Assembly: GCA_900322165.1 (NCBI GenBank)
Contig: ONYR01000037.1
Span: forward strand, 1 to 8,645
Source of the DNA: an uncultured Eubacteriales bacterium
Lineage (GTDB): Bacteria > Bacillota > Clostridia > Lachnospirales > Bianqueaceae
Direction: 5' to 3'
Length of the DNA stretch: 8,645 bases
Shown: positions 1 through 6,310 of the stretch, piece by piece
How positions within the stretch are numbered: position 1 is the stretch's first letter
Layout of the letters: each line of letters begins with the position of its first letter
The notes under the pieces: generated by a model
What the model was told of the DNA's origin: nothing
The model's input: only the letters and a program-made list of their open reading frames with translations
Database searches by the model: none
Translations under genes and position numbers: made by a program

Positions 1-65
1 GCGGCCGACAGCACGGAAACCAGCACCGTTGTCAGGACTTTTTTCGTTTTGCGGGAAATACTCAT
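1..65 (-). CDS. Start of a membrane or exported protein, probably the permease of the efflux operon (partial)
   Basis: Only the first 21 codons and two bases are inside the window; the gene runs off the left edge. The start is an ATG at 65–63 whose last two bases begin the TGA of the upstream ATPase gene (ATGA overlap, 64–62), which implies translational coupling. A near-perfect Shine-Dalgarno AGGAGGTG lies 5 nt upstream. The visible peptide begins MSISRKTKKVL and continues as a hydrophobic run (TTVLVSVLS), so it enters the membrane within about 10 residues of the N terminus: either the first transmembrane helix or a signal peptide. Operons of this adaptor–ATPase type normally carry an FtsX/MacB-family permease as third gene, which is the inferred identity. 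Another exported component cannot be excluded because no diagnostic domain is in the window. Confidence 0.65.
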   Translation of the reverse strand, partial: MSISRKTKKVLTTVLVSVLSA

Positions 66-772
66 GACTCCACCTCCTCAGGGGCCGTAACCGTCCCTTT
101 GCCGGCACGCAGATCGATGATCTTACCGTCACGCAGCGAAACGATCCGCTCTGCGCATTCAGCGATCTCCTCTTCATGCGTAATCATGATGATGGTCACT
201 CCTTCATCGTGAAGCTGCTGAAACAGCTCCATGACCTGAAAGCCGGCTTTTGTATCAAGCGCGCCGGTCGGCTCATCAGCAAGCAGTACCTTCGGATTGG
301 AGACCATCGCGCGTGCGATCGCTACGCGCTGCTGCTGACCGCCGGAAAGCTGCGTCGGCTTGAAGTCGATACGATCGCCTAAGCCCACCTTCTCGAGCGC
401 CACTCTCGCGCGCTCCTCACGCTCCTTGCGCTTAACGCCCGCATAGACAAGCGGCAGCGCCACGTTGGAAAGCGCGCTCTCCTTCGGCATCAGGTTGAAC
501 TGCTGAAAGACGAATCCGATCTTCTTGTTGCGCACCTCCGAGAGCTGATTCTCGGTCAGATGAGACATATCTTCATCATCAAGGAAATAGGTTCCCTCCG
601 TCGGCAGGTCCAGCAGCCCGATGATGTTCATCAGGGTTGTCTTGCCGGAGCCGGACGGTCCCATGATCGCGACATATTCGCCGTTCTCGACCGTCAGATC
701 GATCGATTTCAGAACCGGGACCTCAAGCTTTCCCTGCATATAGTTTTTGGTGATATTCTTCAGCGTAACCAT
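62..772 (-). CDS. ABC transporter ATP-binding protein, MacB/LolD/YknY class
   Basis: This 236-residue cytoplasmic ATPase is expected to power an FtsX/MacB-type permease in export of a peptide, antimicrobial or lipid-like substrate; the substrate cannot be read from the sequence. The nucleotide-binding domain is complete: Walker A GPSGSGKTT at 38–46, Q-loop glutamine at 90 in FVFQQFNLMP, ABC signature LSGGQQQ at 142–148, Walker B KVLLADEP at 161–168, D-loop GALD at 170–173 and switch histidine H199. The FNLMP segment and ADEPTGALD are typical of the MacB/LolD/YknY family, and the length matches it. The ATG at 772 follows the adaptor stop by 9 nt, with a GAGGTGAT ribosome site formed at the end of the adaptor gene. 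The TGA overlaps the next start (ATGA). Context makes it the middle gene of an adaptor–ATPase–permease operon. The class is firm, the substrate unknown. Confidence 0.95.
   Translation of the reverse strand: MVTLKNITKNYMQGKLEVPVLKSIDLTVENGEYVAIMGPSGSGKTTLMNIIGLLDLPTEGTYFLDDEDMSHLTENQLSEVRNKKIGFVFQQFNLMPKESALSNVALPLVYAGVKRKEREERARVALEKVGLGDRIDFKPTQLSGGQQQRVAIARAMVSNPKVLLADEPTGALDTKAGFQVMELFQQLHDEGVTIIMITHEEEIAECAERIVSLRDGKIIDLRAGKGTVTAPEEVES
71..78 (-). promoter_or_regulatory. Shine-Dalgarno site for the gene beginning at 65
   Basis: Read on the minus strand the site is AGGAGGTG, an extended match to the anti-Shine-Dalgarno of 16S rRNA, five bases before the ATG at 65–63. It lies inside the last codons of the upstream ATPase gene. 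It supports the truncated gene at the window edge as a real start despite its short visible length. Confidence 0.75.
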
Positions 773-781
773 GTTATCACC

Positions 782-1975
782 TCACTTCAGCACGGGATCG
801 CCCTCTTGCACGATCCCGTCCGGGAACGCGATCCGATCCTCCTGCGTCAAGCCGTCCGTGATCTCGTACATGGTCATCTCGGAATCGTACTCACCGAGCG
901 TGACCTGGCGTCTCTCGATCTTGCCGTTCTTCTCCGCAAGCACATACGCAGTCTGCGGATCCTCCGGATCCATCTCAAGGTAGAACTCGTAGACCCAGAC
1001 ACCGTCGGTATGCGTCGGTGCACCCATCGTGCTCTCGCCGGAGATCTCAATATAGACGTGCTGACCCATCATCAGACCGTCGAAGGAATCCAGCGCCACA
1101 TAGAACGGATATTTCGAAGACTGCGTCATCGGATCCATATAGCCGCCGTAATAGTTGTTGTTCTGATCGCTGACGGTGTTGTTGGTATCGATCTCCTCAA
1201 TGTAGCCGGTCCAGACAACACTGTTATCGACACGCGAACGGATCGTCACCGGGGTTCCGACCATCAGCTGATAAACGTTCTGCTCGTTGACGGTTCCCTT
1301 GATGCGGTAGCTGCCGGCCTTGATGATCGTCATGTAGGAGTTGTCGGTCATTCCGCCGCCGTAGTAATCGCCGCCTGAGGAGCTCGTGTTTTCGTTGATC
1401 GTCAGCACGATTCCGTCGATCGGTGCGACCACGATCGATTCATCGATCTGCTTCTGCGTATTGACGATCTCCTGCTCCTTCACCTGTTTTTCGTATTCAG
1501 ACTGTTTCAGGTCGGCAGTCGCCTGCTGGATCTGAAGCGTATACTGCAGCAGCGTATCCCCGCTCGTTCCCTTCGCCTGTTTTTCCAGCTCCGCGATCTG
1601 GCCCTTCTGCGTTTCGATCGAATTGATGATCCGCTCAAGCTCCAGGTTCTTCTGCTCGAGCGACAGCTTCAGATCATCGCTGTCGTAAAGGAAGATCGGA
1701 TCGCCCGCCTTGACCTCATCATCGATTTCAACATAGCGCTCTTTGACTGTGCGGCCGGATTCAAGGTTGATCTTGATCGTCTGCTGCGCTTCAACCACGC
1801 CGGCGTAGCGCTGGAAAACGCCCATCTCTCCGCCGCCGATGCCCATCATCTCTGCGACACTCGTGACGTACACGCCTTCCCCGTCAGCGGCCTGCTTTTG
1901 AGAACAGCCGGATAACGCCAGTACGCAGATCATCAAGACTGCCAGAAAAGGTGCCCGTTTTGTGTTCATTTTCAT
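782..1975 (-). CDS. RND/HlyD-family efflux adaptor (MacA/YknX-like), lipoprotein
   Basis: This 397-residue protein links the ABC efflux pump to the cell exterior. The N terminus is a lipoprotein signal: basic MKMNTKR, a hydrophobic core at 10–20, and lipobox LSGC with the acylated cysteine at 24, so it should be anchored on the outer face of the membrane. After it come a first half-lipoyl/barrel region with the family pattern (YAGVVEAQQ at 58–65, VKAGDPIF at 88–95), a long Gln/Glu/Lys-rich coiled-coil hairpin at about 102–178 interrupted near 136–140, the second lipoyl half VVAPIDGIV at 182–190, a beta-barrel at about 220–315 and a membrane-proximal domain to the end. Two Gly/Tyr/Asn-rich loops (about 197–213 and 270–287) interrupt the core. 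I see no RLS-type tip motif for TolC docking, which fits a single-membrane host. GGAGG lies 4 nt before the chosen ATG; an ATG two codons later (1969) is an equally plausible start. Confidence 0.92.
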   Translation of the reverse strand: MKMNTKRAPFLAVLMICVLALSGCSQKQAADGEGVYVTSVAEMMGIGGGEMGVFQRYAGVVEAQQTIKINLESGRTVKERYVEIDDEVKAGDPIFLYDSDDLKLSLEQKNLELERIINSIETQKGQIAELEKQAKGTSGDTLLQYTLQIQQATADLKQSEYEKQVKEQEIVNTQKQIDESIVVAPIDGIVLTINENTSSSGGDYYGGGMTDNSYMTIIKAGSYRIKGTVNEQNVYQLMVGTPVTIRSRVDNSVVWTGYIEEIDTNNTVSDQNNNYYGGYMDPMTQSSKYPFYVALDSFDGLMMGQHVYIEISGESTMGAPTHTDGVWVYEFYLEMDPEDPQTAYVLAEKNGKIERRQVTLGEYDSEMTMYEITDGLTQEDRIAFPDGIVQEGDPVLK

Positions 1976-2028
1976 GATTCCTCCATCTGTATATGTGTAT
2001 GACTGCTATTCAATCATCGGTCGATACT

Positions 2029-2037
2029 ATTCTACCA
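2029..2037 (-). promoter_or_regulatory. Probable extended -10 promoter of the efflux operon
   Basis: On the minus strand the motif TGGTAGAAT is an extended -10 (TGN followed by a 5-of-6 match to TATAAT). I see no good -35 hexamer at the usual distance, consistent with dependence on the extended -10 or on an activator. Transcription would start near 2022, leaving a leader of about 46 nt before the adaptor ATG at 1975. The 123-nt gap 1976–2098 between the upstream terminator and this gene holds nothing else I can identify. Confidence 0.45.
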
Positions 2038-2098
2038 CAAAGACAACTTTTATGCGCTTATATGACACAGAATTCATGGAATGATCGAATATTCTTAA

Positions 2099-2473
2099 TC
2101 AAAACAAAAGAAGATCGGCGCCTTGCCGATCCTCTTTGACGTTGATGGTTTTGTCTTCTTGTTCTTTAGGCTGCCGCCGGCTGCTTTCACCCTCGCCGGA
2201 ATCTTCAGGCTTATCCTTTTCAGGCTGCTGATCCGGCTGCCGGTTTTGCTCCCCGGGCTTGCCTTCCTCCTGCTCTTTCCGTCTCTCTCTTGGTCCCTGT
2301 CCGGGATTGTCGATGCCATTCTGCCTTGAGATGTTCGGAACCGTCAGTTCATTCTGAAACAGAATCGCAGCGGCTTCCTTCACATACGAGGGGCGAAGCA
2401 AGCAAAATGCGATGCCTGTTGCGAAAAACACGGCCAGCAGGGTTTCTATAATCCATTTGATCTTTCTTTTCAT
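2099..2473 (-). CDS. Small single-pass membrane protein with a charged low-complexity tail, unknown function
   Basis: I do not recognise this 124-residue protein. It has a short basic N terminus (MKRKIK), one hydrophobic segment at about 7–26, a semi-conserved-looking stretch to about 52, then a tail (about 53–118) dominated by Glu, Gln, Lys, Arg, Pro and Gly with little predicted structure. The positive-inside rule puts the N terminus in the cytoplasm and the polar tail outside; an uncleaved signal anchor is the simplest reading. The ATG at 2473 lies 12 nt after the helD stop, with AAAGGA 9 nt upstream, so it is the last gene of the helD operon. An alternative frame over 2095–2319 is open but lacks the membrane segment. 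The last ten codons overlap the intrinsic terminator, so transcripts may end before the TGA. That the gene is translated is likely but not proven. Confidence 0.65.
   Translation of the reverse strand: MKRKIKWIIETLLAVFFATGIAFCLLRPSYVKEAAAILFQNELTVPNISRQNGIDNPGQGPRERRKEQEEGKPGEQNRQPDQQPEKDKPEDSGEGESSRRQPKEQEDKTINVKEDRQGADLLLF
2102..2131 (-). terminator. Intrinsic terminator inside the 3' end of the small membrane-protein gene
   Basis: On the minus strand a perfect 7-bp stem GATCGGC / GCCGATC (arms 2131–2125 and 2119–2113) encloses a 5-nt loop AAGGC and is followed directly by the T-rich tract TTCTTTTGTTTT (2112–2101). This is a standard rho-independent terminator and should end the trmK–Nif3–helD–small-gene transcript. 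It lies in the coding sequence: the stem encodes residues 115–121 of the small protein, and the TGA stop begins only at the twelfth base after the stem. Confidence 0.8.
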
Positions 2474-2485
2474 CGGCAGCGTCCT

Positions 2486-4621
2486 TTACGGGATCAGGGG
2501 ACCGGCGGTAATGTGCGAGAGGCAATGCAGCGCACGCGTGCAGAGGATGTAGGACAGCAGTCCGTCCTCCTTCGGCTTCGAAGCCTCGACCGCAATAACC
2601 CCATCGAATTCGAGTCCCTTCGCAAAGTAGACCGGCATGATCAGGAGTTTGGAGTCGGTCGGGTCTTTCTCCGTTGCGACAAGCTGCGCATCGACCTTTC
2701 CCTGAATCAGCTGGCTCAGGATCCGTGCCTCCGCGATCGTCTGGCAGAGGATCGCGATATGCTCAAGTCCCTTGCCCTCCATCAGCTTAGCCTCCTGCGC
2801 GATCATCTCACCGAGCTCAAGCGGATTGTTGAACTCCAGATGACGAACCGGCTCACCGCTGCGGTCGACCGCGCGGAAATGGCGCTGCTCTTTCAGCAGG
2901 CTCTTGGCGTATTCGATGATCTCCTTGGTGGAACGATAGCTCAGGTCGAGATTGTAATAATGCACCATCTCGCGCTCCTGAGGCGAAAGCACCTTCTCCC
3001 AGTTGTCCATCATGCTGTTATGCGCGTTGCCCTTGATCTTCTGGCGCACGTCACCGACGACCGTATAGCTTTCGGCACCGGTCACCTGGCGAAGCACATA
3101 GAAGCCGAACATGGAAACATCCTGCGCTTCATCGATGACAAGGTGACGGATCGGATAGCAGCCCTTTCCTTCGAGCTTAGTCTTCACGTACAGCAGACCG
3201 ACAAGATCGTCCTCCGTCCAGATCTTCTCTTCCGGCGCGTGGATCGCCTCCGCGTACCAGCTTTCGACCTCCGGGGTTTCGTAGAGGTTACGGATTGAAC
3301 GGGTGAACTCGTAGACTTCGATGAAGTACTTGTGGATCGTGTCCACCTGCTCCATCTGAAGCTCGTTGGCCAGGAAATAATCGCCCTTCTTCTTGGCTTC
3401 CTGGATCTTGAAGCGGTACATCGCTCTCAGACGGCGAAGCGTATCGGTACGAATGTCGCGCACGCGCGCACGGATGGTGCGCTTGATCTTTTCGCACCGT
3501 CTCAGGTACGGCAGACGCTGCTGCGTCTTGAAGAACATCTGATTGCGCTCCTCCGCGCTCATGACGACCTGATTCTGGAAGATCAGATCTTCCGTAGCGC
3601 GCTGACGCTCCTCATAGTCCTTAAACGCTTTGTCAAGGTCGTTCTTGAACATCAGCGAAGACTTATACTGCGCTTCACGCAGGAACTTCTTATCGCGGCC
3701 GGTCAGCATCGCTTCGTAGTAGTCGCGTGTCTTCATGGTCTTGCGCTTCGGCCTTACCAGGCGCGTTGCAAGCTCTTTGATCGTAAACTGGAACGAGTTG
3801 TCCGTCTCTCCCAGATCCGGAAGGACGTTGGAGATGTATTCCATGAACAGCTGGTTCGGTCCGATGATGAGGACATTGTTGTTCAGCTTCTCGCGGTAGT
3901 TAAACAGCAGATACGCAATGCGGTGCAGCACGATCGTGGTCTTGCCACAGCCGGCGACACCGTTCAGGATGACGTTCGACTCCAGTGGTTCACGGATGAT
4001 GTCATCCTGCTCCTTCTGGATCGTGGCAATGACTTCCTTCAGACGCGTTCCGCTCGATCCGGACAGCACCAGCTGCAGGATATCGTCCTTGATGTCGATC
4101 TCGGAATCGAACATGCCCTTGAAATCACCATTCTTGATGATGTACTGACGGCGATGCATCAGATCGACCGAGCGCTCACCGGACGGGGCCTTGAAGGTCA
4201 TCTCGCCCAGGCGCTGCTGATAGAAGAGCGAAGCCGCCGGGGTACGCCAGTCAAGCACGATCGGCTCACCGTCCTCGGAAAGGGAACGCTTTCCGATATA
4301 GTAGCAGCACTCTTCCTCGTCGAGGTTGTGATCTTCGTAGTCGATCATTCCGAAGTACGGAGAATAGTACATCCGGCTCAGTTCCATGATGCGCTTGTAG
4401 GTTTCGGTGTAGTAAGCTTCCCGCACCTGATCATGCTGATTCATCATGAACTGCTGTTTCGGAGGGATCTCCTCAAAATTGAATTTGCGGTTGTCAATGA
4501 TCTCCTGCCGCATCATTCCCAGATCCTTCAGGCGGTCCGTCATCTGCTTCTGAATAACGTCCTGTACCTCAGTCAGTGTCTGCTTTTCCTCTTCGATCGA
4601 GGTTCTGAAAATCGGTTTCAC
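2486..4621 (-). CDS. helD: HelD-like UvrD/Rep-family RNA polymerase-associated helicase
   Basis: This 711-residue protein resembles HelD, which in Bacillus and mycobacteria binds RNA polymerase and uses ATP to release stalled or post-termination enzyme from nucleic acid. An N-terminal charged helical region (about 8–90) corresponds to the coiled coil that enters the polymerase secondary channel. The HelD-type stretch YYIGKRSLS…IVLDWRTPAASLFY follows at 107–134. Superfamily 1 motifs are present in order: Walker A GVAGCGKTT 221–229, Walker B LVIDEAQD 494–501, VVGDVRQKI 521–529, SYRST 561–565, AKGLEFDGV 667–675 and CTRALH 694–699. The long helical insert between the ATPase motifs (about 295–480) fits the HelD-specific arm. 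It is slightly shorter than B. subtilis HelD (774). The start is a GTG, one codon after the upstream TGA in the same frame, preceded by AGGAGG; no longer start is possible. Family assignment is strong; action on polymerase is by homology. Confidence 0.9.
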   Translation of the reverse strand: MKPIFRTSIEEEKQTLTEVQDVIQKQMTDRLKDLGMMRQEIIDNRKFNFEEIPPKQQFMMNQHDQVREAYYTETYKRIMELSRMYYSPYFGMIDYEDHNLDEEECCYYIGKRSLSEDGEPIVLDWRTPAASLFYQQRLGEMTFKAPSGERSVDLMHRRQYIIKNGDFKGMFDSEIDIKDDILQLVLSGSSGTRLKEVIATIQKEQDDIIREPLESNVILNGVAGCGKTTIVLHRIAYLLFNYREKLNNNVLIIGPNQLFMEYISNVLPDLGETDNSFQFTIKELATRLVRPKRKTMKTRDYYEAMLTGRDKKFLREAQYKSSLMFKNDLDKAFKDYEERQRATEDLIFQNQVVMSAEERNQMFFKTQQRLPYLRRCEKIKRTIRARVRDIRTDTLRRLRAMYRFKIQEAKKKGDYFLANELQMEQVDTIHKYFIEVYEFTRSIRNLYETPEVESWYAEAIHAPEEKIWTEDDLVGLLYVKTKLEGKGCYPIRHLVIDEAQDVSMFGFYVLRQVTGAESYTVVGDVRQKIKGNAHNSMMDNWEKVLSPQEREMVHYYNLDLSYRSTKEIIEYAKSLLKEQRHFRAVDRSGEPVRHLEFNNPLELGEMIAQEAKLMEGKGLEHIAILCQTIAEARILSQLIQGKVDAQLVATEKDPTDSKLLIMPVYFAKGLEFDGVIAVEASKPKEDGLLSYILCTRALHCLSHITAGPLIP

Positions 4622-4624
4622 CAG

Positions 4625-5464
4625 TCACTGTCCTCCTTTTCTTCCTAGCTTGGATTCCTCGCTTCGCACAGCCCCCAGCGGGCGAAGCGGATCCTCCTCT
4701 TCTGCGATCCATATCTCAACGTCCGCCTTCTCCTTGCTGAAAAAGGCAGACAGTTCATCCCGAATCCATGTAAGCGACAGACGGTCGGTTCCGAAATGTG
4801 TCGCATCGATCAGCGAAAGGCCCTTGGAAAGCGCCTCATCCGCCTTATGGTACGTAATATCTCCGGTCAGCAGAACGTCCGCCCCCATATCAGCGGCTAG
4901 ATCGGCAAAATCCATGCCGCTGCCGGTGACGAGCGCGACCTTCGCTACCTGGCGCGCAGGATCTCCGATCACACGCACCCCATCCAGCGAGAAAACCTCC
5001 GCCGTATGATCAGCCAGCTCCTTGAGCGTCATGCCCTTCTCCAGCTGTCCGATCCGAAGGCAGGGGATCTCGCCCTCCGCGCCCACAGCGCGGACATTCG
5101 TAAGACCAAGCAGTGCTGCCGCTCGGTCAATGTTTCCCCCGGGCGCGGAATCCAGATTCGTATGCGCCGCATACAGCGCGATCCTGCTTTCCGCGAGCAA
5201 AAGCACCCGCTTCCCGATCAGGTCCTGATCCGATACCTTGCGCAGCGGATGAAAGATCAGCGGATGGTGAGCCAAAAGCAGATCTGCTTTCTTTTCGATC
5301 GCCTGCCGAATGACAGACTCCGAGGCGTCCACGCTCAGCATGACCCCTGAAACTGCCGCATCCTCCCGTCCCACGATCAGTCCGGGATTGTCATAGCTCT
5401 CCGCATAGCTTAGCGGCGCCCATTGCTCCATAAAATCAGCGATCTTCCGAACCGTCATTTCCAT
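4625..5464 (-). CDS. Nif3-like dinuclear metal-centre protein (YqfO/YbgI family)
   Basis: This 279-residue protein belongs to the Nif3/DUF34 family, hexameric rings with a two-metal site, often named GTP cyclohydrolase 1 type 2 homologue; the physiological reaction is not settled. Seen here: N-terminal WAPLSYAESYDNPGL at 15–29 (family pattern P…A…WDNPGL), metal-ligand pair H66–H67 in LLAHHPLIF, D105 in HTNLDSAPGG, the TGDITYH segment at 200–206, and C-terminal H223 in DATHFGTDR. The last ligand, usually Glu four residues after this His, is Asp (D227). The protein is the short form without the roughly 100-residue PII-like insert of B. subtilis YqfO. The ATG at 5464 lies 29 nt inside trmK, with GGAGG 9 nt upstream; a second ATG two codons later has poorer spacing. 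Next to trmK, as in Bacillus, it probably shares a conserved but undefined cellular role. Confidence 0.9.
   Translation of the reverse strand: MEMTVRKIADFMEQWAPLSYAESYDNPGLIVGREDAAVSGVMLSVDASESVIRQAIEKKADLLLAHHPLIFHPLRKVSDQDLIGKRVLLLAESRIALYAAHTNLDSAPGGNIDRAAALLGLTNVRAVGAEGEIPCLRIGQLEKGMTLKELADHTAEVFSLDGVRVIGDPARQVAKVALVTGSGMDFADLAADMGADVLLTGDITYHKADEALSKGLSLIDATHFGTDRLSLTWIRDELSAFFSKEKADVEIWIAEEEDPLRPLGAVRSEESKLGRKGGQ
4632..4637 (-). promoter_or_regulatory. Shine-Dalgarno site fixing the GTG start of helD
   Basis: The minus strand reads AGGAGG here, 10 nt before the GTG at 4621–4619 and inside the last codons of the Nif3-family gene. The in-frame codons just upstream of the GTG are CTG and the TGA of the previous gene, so GTG is the only conventional start that uses this site without losing the conserved N-terminal region. 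Confidence 0.65.
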
Positions 5465-6155
5465 AGGTCAATGCCTCCGTTATCGCTGCGATCTCTCTTT
5501 CAAGCTCGCTCCCGCGTTTTCGGGCCGCTTCGGATGAATTGTCCGAAAGCTTCTCCAAAAGCGCCTCTTTCACTCTCCGCTTCTTTGCCAGATACTCTCT
5601 CCAGCTCGGATCCTTGGTTTTAGCAAGATACAAGCCGTATTCCCACTGCCAGTCCGCCTCAAAGGCTTCCTCACCCGGAACACAGCGCCAGATCCAGTAC
5701 ACCTTCTCGCGGTCTGTTACGATCCTTTCCTTGACGGAGTGAAATCCGATCATGGAAAGCGCCCTGCGCACCTTCGCCATCTCCGACTGCGGCTGCAGGA
5801 TCAGCTGATCCACGTTTGCAAGCACGTCTGACTCCGTGCAGGCTTTTGCAAGGATCTCCGCGATGAGGTCTCCGCCCATGCCGGCGATCACCACGGTGCT
5901 TGCCTCGCCTTTTTTTAGCGCGGAAAGACCGTTCGAGATCCTCAGATCGATCCTCTCTTCCAGCCCTGCTTCCTGCACATGTTCCCTTGCGCGCTCGAGC
6001 GGTCCTTCTCTCAGATCACAGGCGATCGCGCGGGCACAAAGTCCCCGCCTCAGTGCTTCGATCGGGAGAAATCCATGGTCACATCCGATGTCAGCCAGGC
6101 AGTCTGTCTTCTCAAGCATGGACAAAATAGCTTCAAGCCGAATCGATAATGTCAT
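5436..6155 (-). CDS. trmK: tRNA (adenine-22-N1)-methyltransferase TrmK
   Basis: TrmK uses S-adenosylmethionine to methylate N1 of A22 in the D-arm of certain tRNAs in the cytoplasm. The 239-residue product is of usual length for the family (B. subtilis YqfN). It opens with SIRLEAIL, followed by SAM-binding motif I LADIGCDHGFLP at 20–31, an acidic ribose-binding position in ACDLREGPL (D47), the IAGMGGDLI motif at 90–98 and LQPQ at 120–123, all characteristic of this class I methyltransferase family. The C-terminal part (about 185–232) is rich in Lys, Arg, Glu and Leu, matching the family's helical coiled-coil domain. The ATG at 6155 has AAGGAG five bases upstream and is the first gene after a clear promoter. 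The 3' end overlaps the Nif3-family gene by 29 nt, the conserved partner order in Bacillota. Nothing is missing from the visible motifs. Confidence 0.93.
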   Translation of the reverse strand: MTLSIRLEAILSMLEKTDCLADIGCDHGFLPIEALRRGLCARAIACDLREGPLERAREHVQEAGLEERIDLRISNGLSALKKGEASTVVIAGMGGDLIAEILAKACTESDVLANVDQLILQPQSEMAKVRRALSMIGFHSVKERIVTDREKVYWIWRCVPGEEAFEADWQWEYGLYLAKTKDPSWREYLAKKRRVKEALLEKLSDNSSEAARKRGSELEREIAAITEALTYGNDGSEDR

Positions 6156-6185
6156 GGATACTCCTTAACCGCACAAATAACAGGA

Positions 6186-6213
6186 TAAACAGCGAAAACA
6201 TGTCCGCTGTTTA
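6186..6213 (-). promoter_or_regulatory. Perfect 9-bp inverted repeat in the trmK leader (operator or RNA hairpin)
   Basis: The arms TAAACAGCG (6186–6194) and CGCTGTTTA (6205–6213) are perfect inverted copies around a 10-nt centre. The site lies between the predicted start of transcription (about 6231) and the trmK ribosome site (6161–6166). It could be a protein operator just downstream of the promoter or an RNA hairpin affecting trmK translation. No T-run follows on either strand, so it is not a standard terminator. I do not recognise the regulator. Confidence 0.5.
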
Positions 6214-6237
6214 CCCCAATATACAGAATGTCATAAT

Positions 6238-6266
6238 ATTTTATCACAGATTAAACAAATACTCAA
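6238..6266 (-). promoter_or_regulatory. Sigma-A-type promoter of the trmK–Nif3–helD operon
   Basis: On the minus strand TTGAGT (6266–6261, -35) and TAAAAT (6243–6238, -10) are separated by exactly 17 bp, and the -10 is preceded by TGA, giving an extended TGN motif. The region is strongly AT-rich against its surroundings. Transcription would begin near 6231, giving a leader of about 75 nt. No convincing intrinsic terminator is visible between the ABC gene stop (6311) and this promoter, so some read-through from upstream is possible. Confidence 0.75.
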
Positions 6267-6310
6267 CAAAAAAACTTTAATTCTTTTTGAAACGCTTACC
6301 CAGCGCACCA

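Noticed and set aside
560..1378. 272-codon plus-strand frame opposite the ABC ATPase and adaptor
   Set aside because: His/Arg/Ile/Asp-rich translation typical of an antisense shadow; it crosses the junction of two well-supported genes.
2095..2319. Alternative 74-codon minus-strand frame within the small membrane-protein gene
   Set aside because: It lacks a ribosome site and the hydrophobic anchor; its basic composition is the shifted reading of the charged tail.
3332..4648. 438-codon open frame on the plus strand opposite helD
   Set aside because: Antisense shadow of a long gene with biased codons. The translation has no recognisable domain and no ribosome site was seen, while helD on the other strand has all helicase motifs.
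6186..6213. Leader inverted repeat as an intrinsic terminator or attenuator
   Set aside because: No T-rich tract follows the stem on either strand, so it is kept only as an operator or hairpin.
6264..6310. Possible terminator after the sugar ATPase
   Set aside because: There is a 4-bp CGCT/AGCG stem and a run of T further on, but the stem is too short and the T-run is not adjacent; the remaining pairing is A/T only.
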